NCBI RefSeq assembly: GCF_032854445.1
Contig: NC_088297.1
Coordinates: 17,993,127-18,057,126 of the forward strand
From: Liolophura sinensis
Taxonomy: Eukaryota; Mollusca; Polyplacophora; Chitonida; Chitonidae
Direction: 5' to 3'
Length of the DNA: 64,000 nucleotides
The position numbers were made by a program, and so were the translations under genes. Below, in pieces: positions 10,316-22,853 of this stretch. Within the stretch, counting starts at the first letter, position 1. Each line of letters begins with the position of its first letter. The notes under the pieces are model-generated. The model was given only the letters and a program-made list of their open reading frames with translations. It had not been told where the DNA came from and searched no databases.

Positions 10316-12809
10316 ATAGGTATAAAGGAAGCACGTGCTCGAAAACTCCGCCAAGCGTGGTAGGGCATACCACTATATTATAAGTATTTACTAGACCTAT
10401 TTTAAGAAATTTATAGTTCCCATCTTTTAAGCACATGTACATGCAGCCCTAATTTCTACATGTGTATAAAGTGTTTTCCTTACATTTGGAAATACATGTA
10501 GCATTAGTGTCCTCAAACCTACTTTCAAATCTTTTCAACAGGCAGGTGAATACATCGTGTTAAAAATACATGTGTATAAAGTGTTTTTCCTTACATTTGG
10601 GAATACATGTAGCACTGGTATCCTCAAACCTCCTTTCGAATCTTCTTAACAGGAAGGTGAATACATCGTGTTAAAAAAGCTGAAATCATTCAGTGTACAT
10701 GTATATTTTATTTCACTACACATCTTGAAGATCCTTGTGATACTTATTTACTGTACTTTTCACGAGATGACTTCTAATCTATAACGATAATTAATATAAG
10801 ATATAGATATTCCACATGTACTTGTAAGTAAATGTGGTGTTAGGTTTCTTATCTGACATACTAAACAATATAATATAAGTGGCCACCTGTACAGGTAGAA
10901 TCAAGGACTATCGAAAACTGCACCAAGCGTCGTAGGGCATACCATTATATTATAAGTATTTACTAGACCTATTTAAAGAAATTTATAGTTCCCATCTTTT
11001 AAGCGCATGTACATGTGTATAAAGTGTTTTCCTTACATTTGGAAATACATGTAGCACTAGTGTCTTCAAACCTCCTTTCAAATCTTTTCAATAGGCAGGT
11101 GAATACATCGTGTTAGAAATACATGTGTATAAAGTGTTTTCCTTACATTTGGGAATACATGTAGCACTGGTATCCTCAAACCTCCTTTCGAATCTTTTTA
11201 ACAGGCAGGTGAATACATCGTGTTAAATAAGCTGAAATCATTCAGTGTACATGTATATTTTATTTTACTGCACATCTTGAAGGTCCTTGTGATACTTATT
11301 TACTGTACTTTTCACGAGATGACTTCTAATCTATAACGATAATTAATATAAGATATAGATATTTCACATGTACTTGTAAGTAAATGTGGTGTTAGGTTAG
11401 TTATCTGACATATTAAACAGTATAATATAAGTGGCCACCTGTACAGGTAGAATCAATGAATATCGAAAACTCCACCAAGAGTGGTAGGGCATACCATTAC
11501 ATTATAAGTATTTACTAGACCTATTTTAAGAAATTTATAGTTCCCATCTTTCAAGCGCATGTACATGCAGCCCTAATTTCTACATGTGTATAAAGTGTTT
11601 TCCTTACATTTAGAAATACATGTAGCACTAGTGTCTTCAAACCTCCTTTCAAATCTCTTCAGCAGGCAGGTGAATACATCGTGTTAAAAATACATGTGTA
11701 TAAAGTGTTTTCCTTACATTTGGGAATACATGTGGCACTGGTATCCTCAAACCTCCTTTCGAATCTTTTTAACAGGCAGGTGAATACATCGTGTTAAGCT
11801 GAAATCATTCAGTGTACATGTATATTTTATTTCACTGCACATCTTGAAGATCCTTGTGATACTTATTTACTGTACTTTTCACGAGATGACTTCTAATCTA
11901 TAACGATAAATAATATAAGATATAGATATTTCACATGTACTTGTAAGTAAATGTGGTGTTAGGTTAATTATCTGACCTATTAAACAGTATAATATAAGTG
12001 ACCACCTGTACAGGTAGAATCAAGGAATATCGAAAACTCCACCAAGCGTGGTAGGGCATACCATTACATTATAAGTATTTACTAGACCTATTTTAAGAAA
12101 TTTATAGTTCCCATCTTTTAAGCGCATGTACATGCAGCCCTAATTTCTACATGTGTATAAAGTGTTTTCCTTACATTTAGAAATACATGTAGCACTAGTG
12201 TCTTCAAACCTCCTTTCAAATCTTTTCAACAGGCAGGTGAATACATCGTGTTAAAAATACATGTGTATAAAGTGTTTTCCTTACATTTGGGAATACATGT
12301 GGCACTGGTATCCTCAAACCTCCTTTCGAATCTTTTTAACAGGCAGGTGAATACATCGTGTTAAATAAGCTGAAATCATTCAGTGTACATGTATATTTTA
12401 TTTCACTGCACATCTTGAAGATCCTTCTGATACTTATTTACTGTACTTTTCACGAGATGACTTCTAATCTATGACGATAATTAATATAAGATATAGATAT
12501 TTCACATGTACTTGTAAGTAAATGTGGTGTTAGGTTAATTATCTGACCTATTAAACAGTATAATATAAGTGACCACCTGTACAGGTAGAATCAAGGAATA
12601 TCGAAAACTCCACCAAGCGTGGTAGGGCATACCATTACATTATAAGTATTTACTAGACCTATTTAAAGATATTTATAGTTCCTCTCTTTTAAGCGCATGT
12701 ACATGCAGCCCTAATTTCTAAATGTGTATAAAGTGTTTTCCTTACATTTGGAAATACATGTAGCACTAGTGTCTTCAAACCTCCTTTCAAATCTTTTCAA
12801 CAGGCAGGT

Positions 12810-13812
12810 TGTTATGTATGACTATTTAACGTCTTCATGTACTGTTAGTCTGCGGACCTTTGTGAAAGCATAAAAGGCCCTGTTATATATGTACAGCGCG
12901 GACCTGGTCGAAAGCACCTTGTTCAATGCTCTGTTTATTTAACTGGTTGTTCATTGGCTGTTAAACTCTGTGTTTAAAAATAGTTGAATCCACCTGGCAC
13001 GTATATAAGCCGTGTTTTCTGTGCAGAGGGGAGGTATTTTTGCTGCATCCACTGGGAGCCAGGAGAGTGTGCGACGCTCTCGTATCGAGTCCATTATATT
13101 TATATGAGCTGGTGATGCCAGTTTCATTTGGGAGGACAGATTTTTATGCCGGCACCGTTTGTGTACCACTGATGTCTGGTTTATGTGAATTTCTGCGGAG
13201 GTCACGTTTATTGGTGTTCGGATCTTTATTATGATTATACAGTGTTGACTGTGTAATTTGTTTAACACGCTGACCTCACCTGACCGACAAGGTCGTCAAG
13301 GACTCTAAACTGAAGTTTTCAGTTTTGCAAAGGACGTTCGTTCTGCCACAAGGTGACATTACTCTACGTCTCTGAACGGCTCGTTTGTGAGCTTCTGCGG
13401 GAGCTGTGACTGATCTAAAGTGGATTATACCTCCATGCCTGTATTTACCCTGTGTTGTGCTCTGCGGGTGTGACGTCATTCAAAGGCTTGACTGTTCCAG
13501 TTCTGTGTAACCTGTGTACTGTGTTCGTGTTCGCTAACCTGGCGAAGTACCTGTCTAGGACAATTTGTGAATTGTGTGTTTATCCCATGGTCTTTACGTT
13601 GGATCTCCTGGAACACGTTCCTTGGGATGAAAAGGTGAACTGGAAACTTTTAAAGACCGGTAGTACTGATGTGTATGTTTTTTTTTTATGTTGTTGTTGT
13701 TGAACTGTCTGTAAAACTGTACGTCTCATTTTATATATATATAAAGCATTGTTTACATTGTAATATTGAGTCACTGAGTCTGTTTTCTGTTGCCGTTCTC
13801 AATACCGTAACA
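12810..13812 (+). mobile_element. Solo LTR, 1003 bp, with 4-bp target duplication
   Basis: It starts TGTTATGTATG and ends CCGTAACA (TG..CA). It is flanked by AGGT at 12806-12809 and 13813-13816, inside a satellite unit that is otherwise continuous. A TATA-like TATATAAG lies near 13001. The first eight bases TGTTATGT and last seven CGTAACA equal those of the LTRs of the 24-35 kb element read on its own strand, so the two families are probably related. No internal region remains, as after LTR-LTR recombination. Confidence 0.85.
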
Positions 13813-14051
13813 AGGTGAATACATCGTGTTAAAAATACATGTGTATAAAATGTTTTCCTTACATTTGGGAATACATGTAGCACTAGTATCCTCAAACCGC
13901 CTTTCGAATCTTTTTAACAGGCAGGTGAATACATCGTGTTAAATAAGCTGAAGTCATTCAGTGTACATGTATATTTTATTTCACTGCACATCTTGAAGAT
14001 CCTTGTGATACTTATTTACTGTACTTTTCACGAGATGACTTCTAATCTATA

Positions 14052-14314
14052 AAGGGCCTCCGTGGCACAGTCGGTTAGCGCGCTAGCGCAGCGTAATGAC
14101 CCAGTAGCCTCTCACCAATGCGGTCGCTGTGAGTTCAAGTCCAGCTCATGCTGGCTACCTCTCCGGCCGTAAGTGGGAAGGTCTGCCAGCAACCTGCGGA
14201 TGGTCGTGGGTTTCCCCCGGGCTGAGCCCGGTTTCCACCCACCATAATGCTGGCCGCCGTCGTATGAGTGAAATATTCTTGAGTACGGCGTAAAACACTA
14301 ATCAAATAAATAAA
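14052..14314 (+). mobile_element. tRNA-derived SINE type A, full length, 11-bp TSD
   Basis: A perfect duplication TCTAATCTATA flanks it (14041-14051 and 14315-14325). The head has a Pol III A box (TGGCACAGTCGG) and B box (GAGTTCAAGTCC). The body contains CCGGTTTCCACCCACCATAA and ends in ATCAAATAAATAAA. Similar bodies are widespread in mollusc genomes (the MetaSINE superfamily is a candidate; not verified here). It inserted into the satellite after the array formed. Confidence 0.93.
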
Positions 14315-15621
14315 TCTAATCTATAACGATAATCAATATAAGATATAGATATTTCACATGTACTTGTAAGTAAATGTGGTGTTAGGTTAGTTATCTGACA
14401 TATTAAACAGTATAATATAAGTGACCACCTGTACAGGTAGAATCAAGGAATATCGAAAACTCCACCAAGAGTGGTAGGGCATACCATTACATTATAAGTA
14501 TTTACTAGACCTATTTTAAGAAATTTATAGTTCCCATCTTTCAAGCGCATGTACATGCAGCCCTAATTTCTACATGTGTATAAAGTGTTTTCCTTACATT
14601 CAGAAATACATGTAGCACTAGTGTCTTCAAACCTCCTTTCAAATCTTTTCAACAGGCAGGTGAATACATCGTGTTAGAAATACATGTGTGTAAAGTGTTT
14701 TCCTTACATTTGGGAATACATGTGGCACTGGTATCCTCAAACCTCCTTTCGAATCTTTTTAACAGGCAGGTGAATACATCGTGTTAAATAAGCTGAAATC
14801 ATTCAGTGTACATGTATATTTTATTTCACTGCACATCTTGAAGATCCTTGTGATACTTATTTACTGTACTTTTCACGAGATGACTTCTAATCTATAACGA
14901 TAATTAATATAAGATATAGATATTTCACATGTACTTGTAAGTAAATGTGGTGTTAGGATAATTATCTGACATATTAAACAGTATAATATAAGTGACCACC
15001 TGTACAGGTAAAATCAAGGAGTAGTAATTGATATAGTTATCAGAAACATTTATATATCATATAAAGATGAGGATTGTAAAGGTGCGGAAATATTTACACT
15101 TAGCCTTCCAGAGAGTAATGTGTGATTATATGATCATAAATCTAGTGTTTAGCTTATCAGAACTTGGAGTAAGATAGGAGGTCGGATTGACCCGGTCCGA
15201 TCAATCGGCTTGGTCATGTCTTGCCTCTGCGTTGTCCCAGAATTTCTCCATAACACCATTCCTTAAAGAAAATGTTATTTCTGTAACTTCGTTTACAGGA
15301 CTACGCTTTGAGGCGATGGCTCATTGGTCAATCGAGTAGATTAAATTTAACCTTGGGTATAAATCAATCTGATTGAGTATACCTCATATATACCTCATAT
15401 GGAATCCTTGGTGTCTTTTCTGCCGGGTATTCCCAGGTTCAGGCATCGCCCTTGTTGGCACTCCGTGGTGGGTGAGGAACATATGGGGTGAAATTTATAT
15501 ATATATGCCAGGTCTTCCTCAAACCTTTCAATTAATGTCTCCAGTATAACTAACAGGCCTTCCTCTCAGCCGATTTCAAGAGCTGATAAGAAGAGAAAAT
15601 TAGAGGTTTTGGCTGAATCAG

Positions 15622-16340
15622 TTGATAACGGACAGGACAGTTGGCCGGCTTTCATTGTTCTCTCAACAAAGAGTAAACAGAAGCCGGTCTCAAAAATTTA
15701 TCCATTTGTACTTAAAAGGGCCTTGCAGGGATCAGCAGGTACTTAAAAAAAACGTCAAAAAATTACGATCCGGAGACATTCTCATTGAATGTTTCCGGAA
15801 ACAACAATTCATCAATTTATTAGCTTTGAAAAAAATAACAGATATTCCTGTGTATACATCCCCTCATAATTCCCTGAACAGCTGTCAGGGAATTATACGT
15901 GACAGGGATCAGGATATCATTGATTTATCACAAGAGAAAATCTGCATAGAACTGAAATCGCAGGGTGTTACCAGTGTAAAACGCTTCACTATGAAGAAAT
16001 CTGCTAACATCATTTAACTAAATACATATCTTCTAACCTTCAACAGTAAATCTATTCCGTCGTATATCTACATTGGCCCATATAGGGTTAGGATGGATTT
16101 ATATATCCCTAATCCGACATGTTGTTTTAACTGTCAAAAGTTTGGTCATGGCAAGGTCCAATGCAAAAATAAACTGGTTTATTTTCGGTGCGGCAGTGAA
16201 GGTCATGATGGTTTCGACTGTAGCAGCACAGCTAAGTGCTGCAATTGCAGTGGAGATCACGTGGCCTCCTCTAGGGACTGCCCACTTTTCGTAACAGAAA
16301 AAATAAAAAGAATATATCGTATCAGGAGGCCCGCAAACTA
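15622..16340 (+). pseudogene. LINE ORF1 (gag-like, CCHC) of copy 1
   Basis: 15622-16017 encodes the conserved N-terminal domain (KKLRSGDILIE..., ending in a VTSVKRFTMKK block). 16093-16341 continues with three zinc knuckles. The first is a good CX2CX4HX4C (CFNCQKFGHGKVQC) and the third is CNCSGDH...DC. The second has lost its first cysteine (YFRCGSEGHDGFDC, Phe where Cys is expected). The two halves are separated by a stop. ORF1 proteins of this type bind element RNA. Confidence 0.75.
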
Positions 16341-16816
16341 GTCTCGCCTCCTAATACTTCACTGCAGACTTCATTTGCCAATGCGGTCAAGCTAGTAGCA
16401 TCTGTTGCTACTCAAACCTCCTTGACTTGGCCCTGCTGCTCAACCCGCACGTAATTCCTGTTCAACCCAGACGACTACAGTAATTCGAAAAACCCCAGTA
16501 AATATTACAGAAGAAACTGATAACCCTGAACCTGATCAAAGCAAAAACAAACCTTCCAGAACTAAGTCTGCAAATAAATCTCGTAATAAAAAAATAATAA
16601 ATCTAGTGGCCCCACAGTGCGTCCATCTAAGGCCACTAGGGACCCTGTCCAAACGTTTAATAGGTTTGGATCGTTGGAGGACGTTGGTCCTTCAACATCA
16701 GATGCGGAGGTGATAGATACATCACCCGCACCAGGGAGATCTAACAGCCGATCTCGAAGGAATGGTCGTCCCCGGTCCAAACATAAAGAGAAATCCCCCA
16801 TACGCCTTCCTCCATA

Positions 16817-18061
16817 ATGTCTTTTATAGGCAAAATTATATAATGAAATTGTCGAGGTCTTAAGGGAAATTTTATTGAAATAAGACAGCTAGTTCAATTT
16901 TTAAGTCCTTTTGCCCTGTGTCGTCAGGAAACTCACCTGAAGACATCTGACAAAGATAAAATAACTCTTCAAAATTATTCATTATATAGTACTTATTCCA
17001 ATAAAGAAGAGCGAGCTGCAGGCGGCTCCTCGATATTCATAAATAATAGTATTATCCACAGCCCTGTTGCTCTGCATACAAAGCTTCAAGCGGTGTCTGT
17101 TCGTGTTTCATTGTGTAAAGGAGTCACATTATGTTCGGTGTATATACCTCCGTACACTTCTTTGTCAGCTTCTCAGTTACATAATCTTACAGAACAGTTA
17201 CCTAAACCGTTTATAATAATGGGAGATTTTACTTCCCATAACCCCCTATGGGGCAGTAATAACATTAATAATAAGGGCAAGATAATGGAAGACTTCTTAT
17301 CGAAGGAGGAACTGTGCTATTTCAATGACGGTTCTAATACCTATTTACATCCAGGTAATGGCGCTTATTCTTCTATCGATTTCACTATCTCGGATCCATC
17401 GGTTCTCCTTGATTTTTCTTGAAAAGTGCATGACGATCTTTGTGGTAGTGACCATTTTCCTATAATCCTAGAGCATATCACTTCTAATTCTTTAGAACGT
17501 GTAGCTAGGTGGAATTTCGATAAAGCACATTGGATCGCATTTGAGATGTTCTGTGAGGCTGATATCTCTCCAGAGACTCTCAAACCAGCAGATGATCCTT
17601 TGTTCAAATTTAACGAGCTTGTATTGCGGGTTGCCAATAGAACTACACCGAAGACCTCGACAAATCCCAAATCCAAAAGTAAACCCTGGTACGACAATGA
17701 CTGTCGTAAAGCCATAAAGGATCGTAAAAAGGCTGAACGCAGATTTAATCATTGTCCTACTGATAATAATTTAAACCAGGTTCGCAGTTTTAGAGCTATG
17801 ACTCGTGGATTACTCAAGTCCAAGAGACGATCTTGTTGGCGGAACTTTGTTTCGGGCATTACGTCAAAAGCACCCATGCGTAAGGTCTGGAACAGGGTTC
17901 AGAAACTTAAGGGCAAAATTAATAAAGCAAAAGTCCAGCATTTGAAAGATGGAGATAATATATTAACCTCTCCATCCGATATAGCAAATAATTTAGCTGA
18001 GACAATTTCCAAGAAATCTTCTGAGAACTATACTAAAGAATTTCAACATATTAAAACCTAG
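16817..18061 (+). pseudogene. LINE APE-type endonuclease region of copy 1
   Basis: 17093-17422 contains LCSVYIPPYTSLS, the MGDF.SHNPLWG catalytic block and a DFTISDPS block. After an in-frame stop, 17426-18061 resumes with SDHFPIILEHI (the Asp-His of the active site) and then the spacer towards RT. These are the landmarks of the exonuclease-endonuclease-phosphatase nuclease that nicks target DNA. The stop at about 17420 breaks the domain. Confidence 0.75.
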
Positions 18062-18076
18062 AAGGAGAAAATTAAA

Positions 18077-19504
18077 TTGTCCTTTTCTTCTAAAAATTTA
18101 GAAGATTATAATCGTCCTTTTAATATCGAGGAACTTAAAACTGCATTAAAAAAGGCCCACAATCGTGCTTGTTGTCCTGATAACGTATATTATAAGTTTC
18201 TGAATCATTTACCACCTGAGCCACCAGAGACTCTCTTAGACTTGCTTAATGATATTTGGATAACTGGTAATTTTCCATCCTCATGGAAGGAGGCGTGTAT
18301 TATCCCGGTCTCCAAACCGGGTAAAGATTATACTGATCCAAATCATTACCCTCCCATAGCTCTTACCAGCTGTGTCTGTAAGACTATGGAACGGATGATT
18401 AATGATAGACTTGTTTGGTTTCCAACAAGTTACTTTCTAATATTCAATGTGGTTTTCGTCAAGGTAGATCCACCATGGATCACCTAGTTTGATTTGAAAC
18501 CTTTGTTCGCGATGGCTTCATCAATAACGAACATGTGGTGTCCATATTTCACATCAAGCTGGAGGATATAGCTCCGGTGTCTTTTTCTGGAGTCTCCTTC
18601 ATGGCTTCTTCCACAACCTAAACTAATATTTGATCTACGTAAATATAATAAATCGAATATAAATCCTCTTATAATTCAGCAAGGTTTTGCTGAAATAAAA
18701 GCTAATTATACGGATTATAAATTTATATATACTGACGGGTCAAAGGATGGGGACATGGTTGCGATTGCGACTGTCATGGAGCAGCGAGTCTCTTCCTTTC
18801 GTCTTCCATCCTCTTCTTCATTATTCTCTGCCGAGGCCAGAGCTATACTCCTGGCTTCATCATATGTTTCCTCTGGGCATGCCCAGAGGGCAGTGATATG
18901 CACTGACTCGTTGTCTTGCCCTTTAGCGATTTAGAATAATAAATTTAAAAATCCATTGATACTTGAGATAATAGCCAAACACCGAAAACTAATTAAAAGA
19001 GGTAAAGACATTATATTCTGTTGGATACCAAGTCACACTGGTATCCCTGGAAACACAGTCGTGGACAGGGAAGCGAAAGCTACCCTATATATACCTGTAT
19101 CTTGGGTTAAAATCCCTAATACTGACGTGAAGTCTAATATTCTTAAATATATTTGTCGCCTTTGGCAGGGTGAATGGGACTTGCAGATCCACAATAAACT
19201 GCATGCCATCCATCCTGTCATTGGCTACAATGCCTACACTTGTCAAATGTCTCGCAGAGACCAAGTAGTTTTAACGAGGTGTCGTATTGGGCATTCTTAT
19301 CTGACACAATTTCATCTTAGTGCTCCCGAGTGTTTTGGATGTGATGCACAATATGGCAGCAAACATATCTTGGTTGACTCTGTAGACTTTGACCATGTTA
19401 GACAAAGGTTCTACACGGTCAACTCTATATATGATTTATTTGACAGCATCGCTGGCGACGTTGTCCTAAAATATTTAAAGACCATTGGCCTATATAAAAT
19501 ATAA
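18077..19504 (+). pseudogene. LINE RT (N-terminal only) and RNase H of copy 1
   Basis: 18077-18487 encodes RT motifs 0-2 (KKAHNRACCPDNVYYKFLN, IPVSKPGKD, IALTSCVCKTMERM). At about 18552 the sequence jumps straight to the segment before RNase H: the block that in copy 2 spans about 31215-32163, including YVDD and the thumb, is absent. RNase H follows, with YTDGSKDGD near 18730, then HTGIPGNTVVDREAK near 19030-19080, to about 19500. Confidence 0.75.
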
Positions 19505-19767
19505 ATTTTATGGTAAAATTATAAAATATAAAAGTTATATACATACAGCTTTCCAGATATACTATTTTTTAAATATGCTGATTTTCGAGTTTGAACTGTT
19601 TTGGTTTTTTCCTATCTGACTTTTTTGTTTTCTCACCATCATTTCGAAAACCTTAACCGTCTAATGTTTTCACCTTGTTCTCGTCACGATATGGCTAAAA
19701 TATTGCCGATGTGGCATTAAGCCATGATCGTTCATTCATCCAATCATTCCAAGTTCTACAACTATGA

Positions 19768-19768
19768 G

Positions 19769-19823
<55 letters not shown>

Positions 19824-19846
19824 TATATATATACATATATATATGA
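19768..19846. repeat. (AT)n microsatellite
   Basis: About 75 bp of TA dinucleotides between the tail of LINE copy 1 and an R2-like LINE fragment. Confidence 0.9.
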
Positions 19847-19991
19847 CCCTGTGCAGCTTGCTCATGCCAAGCAGCCCATTCAATGTTCCTCCATTTTCCT
19901 GATAGCTGGAACTGGGCCGTTAGATAAGCAATCTGCTGGTCCATTGCCATTACTTCGTCAATGTGCTGAACAGTGATATACCAGGATTCAT

Positions 19992-21702
19992 TCACTGCTT
20001 CGAGATTGTTTGGGCGTATCCAAATAATCGGATGTTCAAGTTTGACAAGGTTCTGACCGCCATCTCGAGTAACTGTGTAGAGGAAGTGGTTTGAGGTGGA
20101 ACGGTGTAGTATGCTAAAGACTTGAAGGACGTTTTCCCGAAGTTATATCTCTGGCCATGCACCTGCACTGCTGCGAATAGAGTGTCCAGTGAGATGTTAA
20201 ACAATAAGGGTAATAAAGGATCACCTTCCTTAACTCCTCTATTGATGGATATGTTCTCAGTATAGCTCGATCCCACTTTAAACTTGGTGCTGCCACCCTT
20301 GTACATATCGGAGACGATATCAATGAAGTGGGGATGGACCTTGAACCCTTGGAACCCTTTTTTGGTCCAAGTCGTGTGACACTGGATCGAAGGCTTTGGC
20401 CACGCCCAAGAATGCAGCATTTGATGCTAGTGCAGAGGTCTTGGCATGGTCTTTCACAGATCGAGACAGAAATAGGTTGTCTGCGGAGCTTTTTCGCCGG
20501 GACGAACCCACGTTGTCTTGGATTGAAGGCAATCCGGTCCTGCAGCGGACTTTACGTCACTTTTGTTTAAGAACCTACAGTCTTCCTTCGGTGTTATTGG
20601 ATTGAGGATTTGCCAGTTATCCGCTGGTGTTGCTGCGGGATAACTGCTCAGGTTGGCCTCCAGCCCCCTGTAATCGTTCAACGTAGCTCTGGTGCACTTG
20701 TGTTGACTTTAAGGGGCATTCCTGCTGTGTTTTGTTGTCGAGGATCTCTTTGGCCAACACTTTCCTATTATTGGCATACCTTTACTGGCAATATGCCTAT
20801 TTCTTGGCTTTTTAAGTGGTCGATCTTGTCTTTCTGGCTTTGGATTCTTTTTAACTGTTTTCTCATTGTTGTCACACAACCTTTTGAAGAATGCGGTCAG
20901 AATCCAAGTTTACTGCTTCACCTGTGTTGAGTGCTCTAAGAGTCTGTTCTGTGTCCCACTCTAGTTGTGACCACAGCTTTTGGCTGGATTTGTTGGCAGA
21001 AATTGGTGCCATCAAGGGTAGGGTTGGCCATGTCCTCTTCCTGTTCAGTCGATGTTATACTGTCGGCATCTGTGTCAAGAGGTGTAAGTGGCCGCAATCT
21101 GGTCAGTCCAAGTCGACTGCGTTTGTTGGACAATTGCGCCGACGTTTTGCCAGATAGTCTTTCCGCTATCTGTTTATTGGTTTCGGAGTACCCCAGAGCT
21201 CGTCGTTTAAGCGACACAGGCCCTCAATGTCTGCTTTGCTCCATGGGCTGTTAGTTGTGGCAGTTTGAATTGGTTCTACTGCAAGTATCTGACATAGTTT
21301 TAGAGTCCTCCTTTTGTCGGAAATTTGTTTGGCACTTTTGCCTCCAAGCTCTACAGCTATTGGCTGATTGATGTTTTTCTGGAAAGCCAATCGGCCATTT
21401 AGAATTCTGAGTTGTTCCGTTTCCGCTTTCTCTGGCTTTGGGGGTTGGGGGACTAAGCCGGCTTTATTATGTTTATCATGTTTTGTCTGAATATCGGCCT
21501 GATGTGCGACGGCTCGCTCTTCATTGCAGATCGCGGGGTGGGATACACCTGTGGCTGACTTAAATTGACGGCCACACTCGATGCATTCAAGCATAGGTTT
21601 GTCGTCCCCTGAGATGATAATTTGGGGATCCTTACATATTCTTGCACGTACAGCCATCGTATGCTCTTTATGGCCTTTTTTCTTCGCAGGCTCTACAGAC
21701 AA
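19992..21702 (-). pseudogene. R2-like LINE: zinc finger, Myb-like domains, partial RT
   Basis: Read 21702 to 19992 on the minus strand. First comes a finger-like block (CIECGRQFKSATGVSHPAIC), then Myb-like repeats (NKQIAERLSGKTSAQLSNKR and a similar KSAKQISDKRR). An RT entry block (ITPKEDCRFLNKSDVKSAAG) follows. Last are INRGVKEGDPLLPLLFNISL and AKAFDPVSHD, RT motifs of restriction-like-endonuclease LINEs. Frames change several times and the RT end is missing. It is a different piece of the same general class as 8.6-9.2 kb; whether it is the same family cannot be told by eye. Confidence 0.65.
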
Positions 21703-21847
21703 AATGTAGAACCCAGTCGTGACTCTTTAACTAGGTGGGCCTTTGCACTACCAAGTTTGAAACAGTCCTTGTGCCCCAACATTCCAATCGTTCCACATCA
21801 AAATGTGGAAGAGGGGGGCGGGGAGGAGAGAATACAATCCTGACATC

Positions 21848-22853
21848 CGCTATATCGTTCAGTCTCTGCTGAGATCTAAATTGGACTTATGGGTCCATCA
21901 TTTACGCTTCTGCAATGAATCGGTATATTAAAATGTTGGATCCTGTTCATCACCAAGGTTTGAAGTTCAGCCTTGGTGCTTTTAGGACATCACCAGTAAA
22001 AAGCTAACACGTCGAGTCAAATCAGTCTACTTGATATAACAGACGTATGAAACAAAGTCTCCAATATGCTACAAAGCTTAAAGTTCATCCAACGAATCCT
22101 GCCCACGACCATGTTTTCAATTCATCATATAAAGATAAATTTAATAAATGTCCCCAGAAGATACCTTCGTTCGGTCTTCGTATACGGGACAATATTGTAG
22201 AAGTTAACATCATGCTAGAGGAAATAGTTCCGGTGTCTTTTCCGGAATCACCTCCCTGGCTTCTTCTACAGCCTAAACTGATATTTGATCTACGTAAATA
22301 TAAAAAATGACACACAAATCCTCTTGTAATTGAGCAAAGTTTCGCTGATTTTAAGGCTAATTATATGGATTATAGATTTATATACAGTAACGGGTCAAAG
22401 GGCCCTGCAGACCCTGCAGAGGCCGGGGCTATACTTCAGGCCTTATCATATGTACGCCCAGAGGGCAGTGATATGCAGCGATTCGCCGTCTCGCATTTAA
22501 GCAATTGAGAATAATAAATTTAAAAATCCATTAATTCCTTAAATAATAGCCAAACAGAGAAAAACTAATTAAAACGGGTTAAGATATTATATTCTGTTGG
22601 ATACCAAGTCACATTGGTATCCATGGAAACATATAAGTGGACAAGGAAGCAAAAATCGCCGTATATAAACCTTTATCTCAAGTGAAAATCCGCGTATACT
22701 GACGCGAAGTCTAATATAAAAAAATATATTCGTCGCCTTGGGCAGGGAGAATATGACTTGCAGGTCCATTATAAATTGCATTACATTCATCCTGCCATTG
22801 GCTACAATTCCTATACTTGTCGAACGTCTCGTCGAGACCAATTAGTCGTACAT
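21848..22853 (+). mobile_element. LINE family 1, copy 7 (thumb to RNase H fragment)
   Basis: It matches 31825-32830 of copy 2 with many changes. It keeps MLDPVHHQGLK-like and RNase H linker blocks, but the RNase H Asp regions are damaged (YSNGSK instead of YTDGSK) and there are stops. 5'-truncated; its 3' end runs into another LINE's endonuclease. Confidence 0.7.

Larger units (their letters stand above)
10330..15020. repeat. Satellite array, ~570-bp unit, interrupted
   Basis: The anchor GTAGGGCATAC recurs at 10360, 10932, 11484, 12051, 12622 and 14474 (spacings 572, 552, 567, 571, 1852). Subtracting the solo LTR with its 4-bp duplication (1007) and the SINE with its 11-bp duplication (274) from the last spacing leaves 571, one unit. 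Each unit contains two related ~140-bp sub-blocks that begin at a TACATGTGTATAAAGTGTTT motif and end at GGTGAATACATCGTGTTA. It has no coding potential. Confidence 0.92.
15176..19749 (+). mobile_element. LINE family 1, copy 1 (RT core deleted)
   Basis: This copy has ORF1 with zinc knuckles, an APE endonuclease, the N-terminal part of RT, and RNase H. It ends in the family tail (CACGATATGGCTAAAATATT ... GTGGCATTAAGCCAT, then ATTC-type repeats). Its first ~275 bp of 5' leader is missing relative to the copy at 28103. Several stops and frameshifts are present. RNase H plus APE plus CCHC ORF1 points to the Jockey/I superfamily; the exact clade is not settled. Confidence 0.85.

Noticed and set aside
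10191-10442. Small protein with YIYIYI repeat
   Set aside because: Translation of the (AT)n tract at 10272-10313.
14060-14160. tRNA gene
   Set aside because: A and B boxes are present but there is no cloverleaf or anticodon stem; it is the head of a SINE with target duplications.
19695-19995. Tyr/Ile-rich small proteins
   Set aside because: Translation of an (AT)n microsatellite.
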